Shown: positions 32,436-42,235 of the stretch, piece by piece
How the letters are laid out: every line of letters starts with the position of its first letter
How positions within the stretch are numbered: the stretch's first letter is position 1
Source: Pachyseris speciosa
Lineage: Eukaryota > Cnidaria > Anthozoa > Scleractinia > Pachyseridae
DNA length: 64,000 bases
Assembly (NCBI GenBank): GCA_016490735.1
Contig: JAEMWC010000615.1
Location: 418,501 to 482,500, forward strand
Reading direction: 5' to 3'
Position numbers and translations under genes: made by a program
The notes under the pieces: generated by a model
What the model was told of the DNA's origin: nothing
What the model saw: only the letters and a program-made list of their open reading frames with translations
Database searches by the model: none

Positions 32436-34451
32436 TCAATTTAAATTGCAGATAAAAAGAACGGAACCACGCATGACGAGTTTTTTACCGTCTCCAGGGT
32501 CTATATCGAGCGAAACAAAATTCGAGTGTCTTACATTCGCGTTCCAAACCAAAGTAGAGCGCACGGTTACTGTAGCGGTGTGCGTTGGGGATGGATGCAA
32601 GTGGTCCAAGGACAGAGTGATTCGTTGTGGTGTGCGCGAGTAAAGGGCGGCGATGTGTACACGAATTTGGGCAATGGTTGCTTCGCCCGGCAAGAGCTCA
32701 CATGTTTCTTCAAAGGGGCCAAAAACGCAGTTCCCCCAAAATTCGAGTTGATGAACTTGAAGTGCCCAAGAAGGTAATACGGTAAACCCACTAACTGTTT
32801 TCCTTTCAAATTCACGTCTTTTTGCAACAAAATTTGCCCGCCGTGAAACAAAATGACCTCGTGAATCCCATGCCCGTTCAGATCCAAATCGACGTGCAAT
32901 TTCATTCTGCCAGAATCATCGATTTCGAACCCGTCCCCGTTTTTACCGACCAGACTGTACCCATTCATGTCCAGGTCGTTATGCGTTGTCATTTGCCCGT
33001 TTGTTCCGCCAAACAATGCCTGATTTCCATTGACCACATTTCGACCATCCAAATTCAAATCATCGCCCAATTTCACTTGGTAAATGGAAAACCCATCCAG
33101 GTCCAGGGCAGTTTCCATCACCATCCCATTGACGCGTCCACAGACAAGCGACAGGCCGTTGCTGTAAACGTTTTTGTAATTCAAATCCAAATCACCCCCC
33201 AATTTCGCTTTCAAAAGCAAATTTCCTTTCAAATCCAAGTCGGGCTGCATTTTCATTTGCCCACCGTCAACCACCAAAAACTGGTCATACACGGTCGAAG
33301 GCACGTTTGAAACGAAGCCGTTCACGCCGCAGACCACCATTCTGCCCGCTGGCGACGAATCTGTTGATTACCCATCCAAATCGAGAAATATGTAGTTGGG
33401 GGGAGGGGTAAATTTTGAAATTGAACCAAGGTTTTCACATGAGGAGCAGCCAAACCAACCGCGGGGAAAGCTTTCGATACCTGCCCCCTGATTGACAAAG
33501 TGGTTTCGCTGACGTTCACACTGACATTTTGCATCTCTGGAGGGAAGTATTCGACAACGAGTGTATAGTAACCAACGGGCAGGCTGAAGCTTTCAGAAAA
33601 AGTTAAATGGGCCGCATCGACATATTTTTTGTTGACGACATCGCCGGGGTTTGTGGGATCTTTGAAATTCGCGAGCACGTTGTTCTCTATTTCAATCCCC
33701 CCCCCCCCCCCCACCCCCATTTTCCCGCCAGCAAGTTTGAGAAAAGGCGCTTGGTTCACATCAACCCTGTTCACGGCATCTTTGTCGTCGGTTGGAGCCC
33801 CCAGATTTTTTATTTTGTGGCTGCCCATGACCAGATCTCTGTACATTTCTCCTGTCCTGTCTCTTCGGTCAAAATTGGAATCGGCATATTCTTTGTTCCC
33901 TGCGTCTGCCGCGGTGAAAGGTGGAGCAAGCTTGGTGATTGTGCTGTTGTTCATGTTCATATCCGCTTGCGCAATTGCATTTAATTTGGTCCGCAAATTG
34001 TCGTCCAAGTATTTTTTGTTGACAGCGTCGCCTTCGCGCGAGCCAGAATCGATGTCTCTCAAGTTACGAAGTCGGTGCCCACCCATATCCTGATCACCCC
34101 ACTAGGGTGTTGGCCCCGTCGATTTTCAGACCGCAACCCGCAACTTCTGAGTCGAGAGGCCTTTTGTTCACCACGTCCAAAATGCGTATTGCGTAGCCCA
34201 CGTTTCGATTCAGGTTTTCCCCCATGTCAAGATTGCCTATCATCGCGGTGCTGCCGTCTTTTTTCACGTAATCCCCATGTGAGCCGGCAGGGCCTTGCGG
34301 GCCTTCAGGGCCTGTTGGGCCCGGCGGGCCAGGGTCGCCTTTCGCCCCATGTTGGCCTCGCGGACCAGGAAAGTTGGGAGGACCAGCGGGGGGGTGGGGG
34401 ATCCCGGGCTTTTCGGAAAAACATGCCTGGCAGCTCCTTCAGCCACCCCAT
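32436..34451 (-). pseudogene. Collagen-like fibre protein with VNKKY and DLDLNG repeats
   Basis: The ATG at 34,451 lies 12 bp after the ATPase stop. A frameshift in the G-rich run near 34,390 leads into Gly-X-Y collagen repeats (GAKGDPGPPGPTGPEGPQGP near 34,340-34,290). Next come three or more units of the phage-tail-fibre type with GHRLRNL...DAVNKKYLD, SHKIKNL...DAVNRVDVN and DVVNKKYVD, at 34,086-33,600. A jelly-roll-like middle follows (33,600-33,360), then a beta-rich array with DLDLKGN, DLDLNYKN and DLDLNGHG at about 33,280-32,860, and a C-terminal domain to 32,436. This is a trimeric fibre architecture that would project from the capsid and bind cells. A 16-G run (reverse strand) lies within it. 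About 670 codons. Frameshifts break it into several frames. Confidence 0.75.
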
Positions 34452-34463
34452 GATTTCAAGTGT

Positions 34464-35153
34464 CTATATCTCCTCATGGAAATTTGTTTTGATCAGTTTT
34501 TTGGGTTTGTCGTAATAAAGGAAAGAGAACTTTTTGTCGTTGGCGCGGTCCAGTGCGCGAGGCTCCACCCCCAGCTCGTCGGCGATGCGTTTGTTTTCTT
34601 TCGGGAGGAAACGGAAAATGCATAAATGACCGCAGTTGTCCCGGATGTTTTTGGGGACCTTGTAAAAGGTTTGGGAAAGATAGATGACACTGCAGTTCCG
34701 GTGCCAACCGTCGATGAAGTAGTTGATGATGTCGTTTTGTTTTGATTTTTTGTTTTGTTTGGTTTTTTTGTTTTTTCACAAACCAGGTCGTCAAACACGA
34801 CGAGTTTTGGGTTGTCAGTGGGCAGCTCCTCAAGCTGAACGATTTCGTCCCCCCAAACGCTTCGACGACTTGGTAACCAAGATGGGGGTCAATGTTCTCG
34901 GCAAAGCCTTGCAGGAGTTTCTGGTACTTGTTTAGGTCGAGGTTTTCGAGAAAAGCAAAACTTTGTCGAACACCAACAGCTGGTAAAGCATGTGCAGCAA
35001 AATGTTTGTTTTGCCGGAATTGCTGGGGTCGCAGAACAACATCCGGAAAACGTCTTCGGGCATGGACGGATCCCCTCGTTCCCAATCCGTCGCGGAAACG
35101 CCTGTGTCATAATTCGGAATTTTGCGGAAAAACCTCCCTTGACACGGCAGCAA
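34464..35153 (-). pseudogene. DNA-packaging ATPase (A32/FtsK-HerA type)
   Basis: The Walker A region near 35,045-35,015 reads DPSNSGKTNILLHML, with Asp where the first Gly of GxxxxGKT is expected. Walker B is VVFDDLV near 34,815-34,790. A YLSQ sensor-like motif follows near 34,680, and the frame ends at the stop 34,464-34,466. A T/G-rich insertion-like tract (tttttgttttgtttgg on the forward strand, 34,735-34,780) shifts or stretches the frame after Walker B. The enzyme drives DNA into the empty capsid. The start is uncertain: no ATG lies near 35,153, and the first in-frame ATG (SMPEDVFRM) is near 35,065. Confidence 0.75.
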
Positions 35154-36105
35154 TGTCCCTGAAAAAGTGGCAGCAACGGGCAGCGGCTGAGGCTGAGCTT
35201 GAACACCAAAAACAAGAAATCGGGCAACAATTCAAAAAGAAAAAAATCGCAAAAGTATTGGGCCAATTGTCGACGACGGAGCTGTTCAAACCGATCACCG
35301 GGCGGCTGGAAAAACCGCCAGAGCCGGAACCCGAGGAAACCGGCCCAAGCTAAGAAATGGACGAGTTCGACAGGCTCAATCCATTCGACTAAGAGGAGGG
35401 TTTCAGACCGGAAGGTGAAATGCTGAAATCCCACCCCCTTAACCGCTTTCAGAAGATGACGGTGATGAGTTGCCGCCACCCCCACCACCTTTAGAGGAGG
35501 TTGGCGATTAGGTTGCAGTTGACATGGGGAAAGCCAACGCCACCAGAGCTTCTCGAAAACTACGAATCGAATGATTTGCGGTGGCTTGGCAGCATGATCA
35601 CGCAGATGAACAGGACTGACCAAGAAGTGGTGAAGACTGGAAGATATGCCGGTTGGCCTTTGGGGGCCCTTGAACGGCGCAGAGACAAAATTCGTGCCCG
35701 AAGAAGTGGAGGCAGGCTCCCGTTAGCGAGCCAGCTCCAGGAAGGAAAGAAGCAGTTGGCGAAAACACCCGCACAGAAACAAGGGGAACCCGCTCCAAGG
35801 CGGCTTCTCCCCCCTTGGAAAAGGCTTTCGAGCAAATCATGGTCCGCAGATCGACCGTTGCTGGGCCAGACGATGAGGATGAGGAGTTTTCGGAAGAAGA
35901 GTGGGTGATGAAGGGCAGCGGGGTGAACATTGACACATTCGATGAAATGATCGAAAAGTTGTACTTGATGCTCGGAAGTATCTGGGCCAAAAACAATTCA
36001 GTGAAACTCCGAAACGCTGTTGCTTCTGTGCTTTCCGAGCTCGTCGATCGCGGGTTTTTCACAAAGGCACAGAAACAAAAAATTATCCGGGATTATATAC
36101 AATGA
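35153..36105 (+). pseudogene. Acidic, Pro/Lys-rich virion or scaffold-like protein
   Basis: The ATG at 35,153 opens a charged helical N-terminus (MSLKKWQQRAAAEAEL, EIGQQFKKKKIAK). An acidic Pro-rich stretch follows (EPEPEE near 35,335 and a poly-Pro near 35,480). The middle contains LLENYESNDLRWLGSMI at 35,545. A better-kept end holds STVAGPDDEDEEFSEEEW and LRNAVASVLSELVDRGF up to the stop at 36,105. At least three frame changes separate the parts. It starts back to back with the ATPase, so both strands may share a promoter region. No family recognised; the composition resembles scaffolding or core proteins. Confidence 0.5.
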
Positions 36106-36279
36106 CTTACCACCTGTTGTTGGACTCAAGCCTTGCGAAGCTGCAAGGATGGTGGGGAGGGGGGGTGGGCCACCGAACAGAAGTCCCACGATTTTTCAAT
36201 CAATATCCCAATATCCCCCCCCCCCCCCCCATTGAGCTCGCCCTGCCGGGAAGCCGCTCTTGACGAGCTGATCACAATG
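36106..36279 (+). other. Junction with 16-C run before the penton gene
   Basis: A frame continues for about 40 codons (DLPPVVGLKPCEAARM) into the 16-C run at 36,215-36,230. It may belong to the 3' end of the preceding gene, with 36,103-36,105 being a secondary stop. Confidence 0.4.
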
Positions 36280-36849
36280 ACCTACTCTTGGCACAACGTT
36301 GCGGAACAGTACAACAACAACAAAGTGAGATAGAGAAAAAAGTATAGCGCATGGAAAACTTTGACTTTTCCTGACGGAATGTATGGTTACACCAACCTCA
36401 ACACGTTTTTGTAGGGGCACACGGGGTTTGTTGACCCCGATGCCGACAAAAAGGAGCACATTTTCAATCTGTACTTCGATTTTCTGGTTTACCGGGTTGT
36501 GGTTGTGATGGCCAAGAACTTCGAGCTCGACCTCTCTGTCGGGAAGTTCGCAAATCTGCTCGTGTTCGACAAAAAGATTTTGAAAGACGGGACGAATTTC
36601 ACGGGCGTCGACTGGATTTTCATTCACTGCGATTTGATCACACGGCGAGCAAAAGACGTGCCAAGCGACGTTTTGTTCAGTCTGTCCACCGTGGGTCGTC
36701 CGGACAGTTTCGCTTTCAAAAAAAGCCCCGGAGTCTCAAATTTCATTCCGTCAACAAAACGCGGATTGACGCCGTGGGAATCCGGATCACAGACGCGCGA
36801 AACAACATTCTGGATATCAATGGGTCTGATGTGGCGCTGGATCTTGTAA
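36280..36849 (+). pseudogene. Penton-like minor capsid protein (single jelly roll)
   Basis: The ATG at 36,280 gives MTYSWHNVAEQYNNN. A TFPDGMYGYTNLNTFL block near 36,365 follows, then NFELDLSVGKFANLLVFDKK, DWIFIHCDLITRRA and VPSDVLFSLSTVG in the frame 36,499-36,849. The order of a DGMY segment, an L-x-F-DKK segment, an IHCDLI segment and an SDVLF segment is that of the penton proteins of Polinton-type capsids. Stops near 36,330 and 36,413 and a frame change near 36,720 break it. It would occupy capsid vertices and hold the fibre. Confidence 0.65.
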
Positions 36850-36902
36850 TCCGAGATCGAATCCCCACCTCATGAGAAAATTATTTTGAAGAATATACGT
36901 AG

Positions 36903-37240
36903 ATGAACCACCAAAGTGGGTGGATGGAAATTTTTGACACGCGCGCCGGTCGATATCGCTACAAACACAAAGGCTCGGGCGTGATTCGCCACACCCTCAT
37001 GACCATCGGGCAAAAATTCACAAGAAAAGCGAATGCACAAAAGCGGCATTCTGCGAAATCCCCGCCTTTCCAGGTGGGAAGAGAAGGAAAAGGAAAGGGA
37101 TGTCGAAAAGGGCGCAATGGTGGCTGAAAAGGGGACAGAAAAAATCCAACAACTGTTGCGGAAACGGCGGCCGCGGCCCTCCCCAGACGCCATGCTGAAG
37201 CTGGCCCGAATTTTTGGCAAACCGACTTTAATTTTTTTTT
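36903..37240 (+). pseudogene. Small basic viral protein
   Basis: The ATG at 36,903 gives MNHQSGWMEIFDTRAGRYRY and RHTLMTIGQKFTRKA. After frameshifts come a Lys/Glu-rich helix (MVAEKGTEKIQQLLRKRR) and PRPSPDAMLKLARIF. It lies between penton and capsid genes and is strongly basic, so a core or DNA-condensing role is possible but unproven. Confidence 0.45.
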
Positions 37241-37256
37241 TTCGTGAATATACGAA

Positions 37257-38498
37257 ATGGAACGTTTCAGGTCACCACGCTATCTCGAAAAGGTGGATTA
37301 TGAGCGGTTTAATCTCGATATCCCGCTCACGTTCCCAGCCAATGGTCAGACCCAAACCAAAACCGGAATAAAGTTTTCTGTGAAAGACCGGGTTGTTATC
37401 CATGACTGGTAAAACGCCTATTTCCATGCTGAGTACAGGTTCGAAGCTCTTGCGGACGGAGCCAACGTTGCGAACAACGCACAAACAGCACCAGTCAACA
37501 AAATACATGGTCGAGAAATCTGCAGGAAAAGTACTTTACGTAGTGAATGACGTCCACAAAGTAATCTTTATCAAAACCTTGTTGGACTATTCTGACGATT
37601 ATTCGAGAAGTGTGGCAAAAGATGAGTTCTGGTATTTTGACACCGACAACACAACCGTGACAAACCCCGCCACCCCCGCAACGAATCTCGAAATCCAAGC
37701 TCGGCACGTCCGTTCGCGGGGGGCTGGCACGGTCAAAACCGTCATCCCCCTCAAACACTTTTCGTTTCTCGAGGAGTTGTCGGACAAACTTCACCCCCCA
37801 ATGCAGCTTCTTTTCGAAATCGAGCTGCAGAGAGACAATGAAATGATCTTTTAGAAGGACGCCACCGGGCGGCGAATTGTCGTCAAAAGGCTTGTGGGTT
37901 CCAAAACTGCAAATGACGCCTGAAGGACAAAAACTGGTCAACGAAAATTTCCCGAAACCGACTCAATGGCGTTACTTGCAAGAAACACTGATCCCCAGCG
38001 ACAGCCGAGGTGATGTCGGTGGACAATGGCAAATAACTCCTGGCGTGAAAAACGCCAAACACGTCTGCGTTTTCTTCCAACAGACACGAAAATAAAACGC
38101 ACCGACCTTCAACCCCTACAGCTTCGACACTTTCGACCTTGATGGGGACGACTCAGCGAAACTGAGCACTTGCCGCCTGCAGTACGGAGGGAGCTATTAC
38201 CCCGAACTAGAGTATGACGGTGAAGAGCACACGCGCATCCACCGCGATCTGATCGATTTCCGATACAGGAGAAATGATCCCAATACGGGAACTGGACAAC
38301 TACTCAACTGTTTACCCTGTCATTTACTTTGACCTCCGAGCGACCAAAGAAAGCATGACAGGTGACTCAAAGAAGTTGGTTTTGCATTACCGGTTGAATG
38401 AAGCCGCCACTGCTCAGAATTACACAATCTTTACTGCCGTTCTGAATGAGGAACAATTTGTGATAAAACAGGTTGGAAATGAGTTGGTTGCAGCATGA
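37257..38498 (+). pseudogene. Major capsid protein (double jelly-roll type)
   Basis: The ATG at 37,257 begins MERFRSPRYLEKVDYERFN and LDIPLTFPANGQTQTK. Stops or frame changes occur at 37,410, about 37,490, 37,854, about 38,095 and 38,270. Clear parts include DWYNAYFHAEYRFEAL (after the first stop), the strand-rich middle EIELQRDNEMIF, the segment from 37,877 (VPKLQMTPEGQKLV), and the well-kept end YPVIYFDLRATKESMTGDSK with HYRLNEAATAQNYTIF and LNEEQFVIKQVGNELV. Size (about 410 codons), position before protease and minor protein genes, and the beta-rich HYRLN end fit the Polinton/adintovirus capsid protein. The family call rests on context and remembered pattern. Confidence 0.65.
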
Positions 38499-38532
38499 AA
38501 CCAAAGGGGGAAGTTCTTTTCTTCAGTATAAG

Positions 38533-39146
38533 ATGGCGACGATGTATCACCCGTTCAAAATCACGCTGACTGACGGCCAAAAGAAAAGCCTTCAGAAAGC
38601 TTTTGCCGCAAAAACGGCTGTGACTCTCCGTGTCAAACCCGAACAGCTTGGGCGTGGTGATGACCTCCTTTTAACCACCACCCAAATCAAGATTGCAAAA
38701 ACTGCACAGCGCGGCAGCAATCTTTTTTTCCACAGCGCTCAGTCTGGCTCGGCCTTTGCTTGCACCGGCGGCCAAAGCTTTGGAAACCGCAGGACTCAGC
38801 TTTGGCTGGCTGTTGAAGAAAATCTTTGGAAAAGGTTTCGGGTCGCAGGAATTGCAGCTCAACGGTTGACCCCAGCCCAGAAAAAAGCTGTGGAAAGAGT
38901 GCTGGTTGGGCGGGGGTTGGTCCGCGGTGGTGGTGCGGCGCAATATGGCGGCTTTCTTGGCATATTGGCTTCCATCGGGGTTCCGCTTGCTATTGAACTT
39001 GTGAAAAAGATGTTCGGAGAAGGAATCCACGTGCGTCCGTGACGCTCACTGCCCCCTCCGCGGCTTCCACCACCTCCCCCTCCTCGAGGAAAAGGAATAC
39101 ACGTCAATCCCCCCTGGTATCGCCCACCATCTGTCTGGGGGCGGTA
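38533..39146 (+). pseudogene. Minor virion protein with VTLRxKPxQLG repeats and hydrophobic C-terminus
   Basis: The ATG at 38,533 is followed by KITLTDGQKKSLQKAF, then a TAVTLRVKPEQLGRGDDLLL unit and a TTTQIKIAKTAQ unit. After frameshifts there is a second TPAQKKAVERVL-like unit near 38,870. A hydrophobic helix follows (GGFLGILASIGVPLAIELV near 38,945-39,003), and a basic/Pro tail ends near 39,146. A DGQK-led helix, a TLR-type repeat and a membrane-seeking helix recur in cnidarian virus-like elements. An adenovirus pVI-like, membrane-lytic or core role is plausible. It sits directly before the protease, its probable maturase. Confidence 0.55.
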
Positions 39147-39164
39147 GGAGGATTACGAAAAAAA

Positions 39165-39501
39165 ATGAAATGCAAGGACGTGCCACTGTCCAACGTTGAT
39201 TTGAGGAATTGGTGTGAGTGGCTCAACATTCCATTCAAGGGAATCTTCTCGTGCAACGAAACCAAGCCTCTGCACCTTTCCCCCTGCATCATCAACATGA
39301 ATGATTTTGGAAGTTTGGCCACGCATTGGGTTTGCTGGTGGCACGGGAAAGTAGTGGGAGAAGGAAATGCTAAAACTGGGGAAGAAAACCTTTATGCGCA
39401 ACGACAACCAAATTCAGGCGATCGACAGTGTGCGGTGCAACTATTATTGTTTGCTGTTTCTCAATGAGCGTAACACCGAACCGCCGGTACAAGACCGATA
39501 G
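39165..39501 (+). pseudogene. Adenain-like cysteine protease
   Basis: The ATG at 39,165 opens a product with LSNVDLRNWCEWLNIPFKG and the catalytic histidine in THWVCWWHGK at about 39,325-39,355. Then a frameshift (39,360-39,375) leads to the catalytic cysteine in VRCNYYCLLFLNER near 39,428-39,470, stopping at 39,501. This is the His ... Cys order of the adenovirus-type (C5) protease that matures capsid and core proteins. The acidic residue between them lies in the shifted part and cannot be read. At about 110 codons it is close to the short Polinton versions. Confidence 0.75.
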
Positions 39502-39509
39502 ACCGGACT

Positions 39510-40237
39510 TTGATGGAAGTGAAATTTCCATCCCTTTCCCGTTTGTCGACTTCGGAAAACTGTGGAACATCGTTTCCGACCCAAACCTTCTCAAAGGTCC
39601 CGAGATTTCGGAGAAATAAGGCCGGGCGATGGTTGCTGAATACAAACGACAGTGCCAAGATTACAAACGCCAGGGCGGCACACGCAGGACTCGGAAAGGG
39701 GTTCACAGGCGTGGATCGCTTCGTTCCCGGTTGTTTTCTGTACCGAACTTCAGCCCGAAGTTGCTGAAAGCTTTTGCGAAAGCGGTCCCGAACCACAAAG
39801 GTTACGCGGACATTCTCGGGAAAACGTTGCGGAACTATTACGGCGCGGGGGTTGACATCCACGCAATGATTGGGAAACTGCCGGCTCCAAAAAAAGGTTG
39901 GACGTTACCTGGACACAACTACACCAGCCCATACAACCCCCTAGACAAACAGCTTGAATACGACCGCGGAACGGGGACAATCGAGAAAATTTATTAACAA
40001 CCAAGTGGCCCCACTGATGCAGTTTTCATGTAGCACGACGACGATTACAGCAGCTGTGGTTTTCGTGTAAAAAAAATATATGGTGAGAACGAAAAAAAGT
40101 GCAAGCTCGTCGCCGACCGCAAAACGGTCAAGGCGGTTGACGCAATCTCGTGGAAACAAAGACAGTGGGGCCACACTCTGGCCCGGAACGCGATTAACAC
40201 CAAACAGAAACTTGGTCTGGGTGTCGCTCGGCGTTGA
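39510..40237 (+). pseudogene. Phospholipase-A2-like virion protein
   Basis: An upstream part (39,510-39,620 and MVAEYKRQCQDYKRQ at 39,629) is basic. The better-kept centre has FAKAVPNHKGYADIL, LPGHNYTSPYNPLDKQL near 39,905 and a stop at 39,995. After a frameshift at about 40,030 comes HDDDYSSCG, then LVADRKTVKAVD and a C-terminal helix ending at the stop 40,235-40,237. A YNPLDK-like calcium loop followed by an HD-xx-Y active-site helix is the layout of the PLA2 domains in parvoviruses and some Polintons, used to breach endosomes. The histidine-aspartate pair is still present. The reading is broken, so the gene is inactive. Confidence 0.65.
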
Positions 40238-40330
40238 GCTCGTTTATTACCCGCCGCACTTCCTCAATGATCTCCCGGTTGGGATACAACCTTTCACTCA
40301 CGAAGGACAAAAAAGTTTGCACTGTGGCAA

Positions 40331-41070
40331 TCATTTTTTTTTTTTTCGCCTACTCAAAACATGCTTGTCTTTAATTTGTCTGGGCTTTTTTTCAAACTTG
40401 TCACAAACTATGTGGTTGAAACTTTCTGAAGCCTTCACAATAAAATTGTTGAGCTTTAACAGCGGCAACCCAAGAGTTTTCATCATTTCACCATACTCTT
40501 GCAAATCATTTTTTGACAAATTCCTGATAGATGGGGAGTCGTAGCCGTTTATTTGACGAGATAACTCTTCACAAATACTTCGGAAGTCAATAAAGGCTCC
40601 ATCAGAAAAATTTTGCAACTTGGATTAGTTGTTTTCAAAACTTCGTCAACAATTTCAAAACCTTTTGTGTGTTCCAACACTTTAATTAACACCCATTTCA
40701 CCAAGTCTTTGTTCACATCTTCGTTTCGCAGTTTGGCGAAAAGTTTTGCACTTTCACACTCAGTTGCACAAGGCTACATGGTTGGTATACTCAGAGTACC
40801 CATCCTCTAAAAAGGTGTACCGCGGATGTTGTCGTAAAGGTCTTGAGATTTTTTTACCTGTTCCACCATCCCCAGAAATGTCTCGGTAAAGGCTGTTTCT
40901 TTTGTTTTCTTCACGAATTCCCATGGGTTCGCCCAGTTTTGAAGTAAAAGTTGAACAAACACCATTTTCTCATAGTCCATTGAAGTTTTGCTTTCCTTTT
41001 TCAACCACTCTTCAATCTCATGAAGAAGTCGTTTTCGCATTTCGCGTGAAATAGAAATTTGATCCGCCAT
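40331..41070 (-). pseudogene. Unrecognised right-arm gene 2
   Basis: The ATG at 41,070 (MADQISISREMRKRLL) gives a charged helical protein with EEWLKKESK and FVQLLLQNWANPWEFVKK to a stop at 40,807. A shifted frame continues with a coherent helical stretch (DVNKDLVKWVLIKVLEHTKG near 40,720-40,660) and then ICEELSRQINGYDSPSIRN to 40,331. The AT content is higher than in the capsid genes. It is convergent with the PLA2-like gene. No motif was recognised; the all-helical, Lys/Glu-rich make-up could suit a replication or regulatory protein. Confidence 0.5.
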
Positions 41071-41094
41071 TGGTACCCCTGTACTTAACCTTTA

Positions 41095-42040
41095 AATTGG
41101 GTGTTGACCTCCTTTGTTTCAAAAACAAATTGACAAACGCGTCTTCATCGAGCTCATAAAGCCAAATTGGAAGGTGTTTATGCAATATCCCGAGTTTATA
41201 ACATTCGAAACAAGGATTGTTACGCCCGCAGATGCGGCATTTTCTACATTTTACAGTTTTAGTGATTCTCCCCCACCGTTCACAATAAGGGCAAACTAAA
41301 TAAAGTCATGCACTTCTTCCCAACCTTTGGTCGCGCGCTCTTCAACTTTCGCGACGAGAACCTCCTTCCAAATCCTTTCTCGGAGTCCTGCAGAAAGAGC
41401 TTGAATATCTTGGGTAAGCGAACAATTGGTTGCCATATCGGAAACAACAAGAGTTGTGTCTCGGGTGGTACCCAAGAGCTGCGTTTCTTGAACAGGGTGG
41501 TCAGCATGACAACCCCTGCATCCACTCCTCCCACACCCAAGCGGGGGGTCGTCCATTTCTTCCCAAAAGAGAGAAGGGGCGCCGGTTCTCAAACAAATAT
41601 CACTCTCATTGCATCCGCTGCATTTCAAACACCGAAAAGAACACAAGTCTCCCCCCCCCCCCCTCCCCCACCCCCTTCTCCCGGGATCGAGTAGCGGACG
41701 CGGTTGGGTTTTTTCTCCTCCTCACAAGGGGGTGGTGGTGGGGGTACAGCCGCATGATATCTTCCTTCATTTCTGGCCAGCTCCGGAAGGAAGTTTGTTG
41801 GGGGCGGGCGGGCTCTGACCGCTTTCTGCGGGGGGAAGGCACTGATCGATTTTTGCGAGGGGCGGGCGTCGGCTGCTCTGTCTTCGTAAACACACTGTCC
41901 AAAAAGGCAAGGAGCACGGCCTCGTCGATCTGGGCTTCTGTTGAGTTGGTTTCCATCATATACAATGGATCGTTGGTTTTAGAGTACGGTTTTCTTTCTA
42001 ATTGCACGGACGCGCCGAGTTTCCTTGCATTGTTCTCCAT
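41095..42040 (-). pseudogene. Right-arm gene 1: N-terminus shared with the polymerase, Cys-rich zinc-binding C-terminus
   Basis: The ATG at 42,040 lies in the right terminal repeat. The first roughly 50 residues (SVQLERKPYSKTN, then METNSTEAQIDEA and FLDSVF) are nearly the same as those of the polymerase at the other end. Past the repeat it becomes Arg/Pro-rich, crosses a 13-G run (reverse strand, frame change), and reaches a cysteine cluster (CSFRCLKCSGC, CGRSGCRGC near 41,645-41,510) and a helix. A second cluster lies near 41,270-41,190 in another frame (CPYC, CRKCRIC, CFEC). These look like two zinc-binding modules. No family recognised. Confidence 0.55.
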
Positions 42041-42235
42041 CGCAAGTGATGGGGTGTGGGTTACTGAGAAGATGCCATTCTCTAATTGGTCGCATCGGGA
42101 GTTGGTTTGACATCTCAGTAGTATAGGCGGAGTCAATCAAATACAACCCGAGCCATGTGACCGAGGAGCTAAGCGGAGCGGAGCGACGATGTCACATTGG
42201 TCGGGTGGTATTTGATTGACTCCGCTTATATTACT
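41864..42235 (-). repeat. Right terminal inverted repeat (~372 bp)
   Basis: Complement of the left repeat with about 90% similarity by eye and two indels. It includes the ATG at 42,040 and the upstream region. Confidence 0.85.
42117..42235. repeat. Self-complementary terminal hairpin, right end
   Basis: agtagtataggcggagtcaa at 42,117 and its complement ending tattact at 42,235 form a roughly 35-bp stem. The 49-base loop contains a GC-rich inner palindromic stretch (gagctaagcggagcgg). Confidence 0.85.

Larger units (their letters stand above)
26903..42235. mobile_element. Integrated Polinton/adintovirus-like DNA virus element (15.3 kb, decayed)
   Basis: Bounded by agtagtata-type inverted ends and a 5-bp duplication aggta (26,898-26,902 and 42,236-42,240). 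The order is polymerase B (forward); an unknown gene, fibre and packaging ATPase (reverse); then forward genes for an acidic Pro-rich protein, penton, a basic protein, major capsid, a minor virion protein, protease and a PLA2-like protein; then two reverse right-arm genes. Protein-primed-type PolB, A32-type ATPase, adenain-type protease and jelly-roll capsids together are the hallmark set of Polintons and adintoviruses. No retroviral-type integrase, which those groups usually carry, was found. GC content is higher than the flanks. Frameshifts and stops occur in essentially every gene. Confidence 0.85.

Noticed and set aside
32822..33310. A long forward frame rich in QIQI repeats
   Set aside because: It is the antisense of the DLDLNG-type repeats in the fibre gene.
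26903..42235. A bacterial prophage, because of the tail-fibre-like repeats and packaging ATPase
   Set aside because: Protein-primed PolB, adenain-type protease, jelly-roll penton and capsid genes, inverted repeats and insertion in a spliced host intron point to a eukaryotic Polinton/adintovirus-type element.
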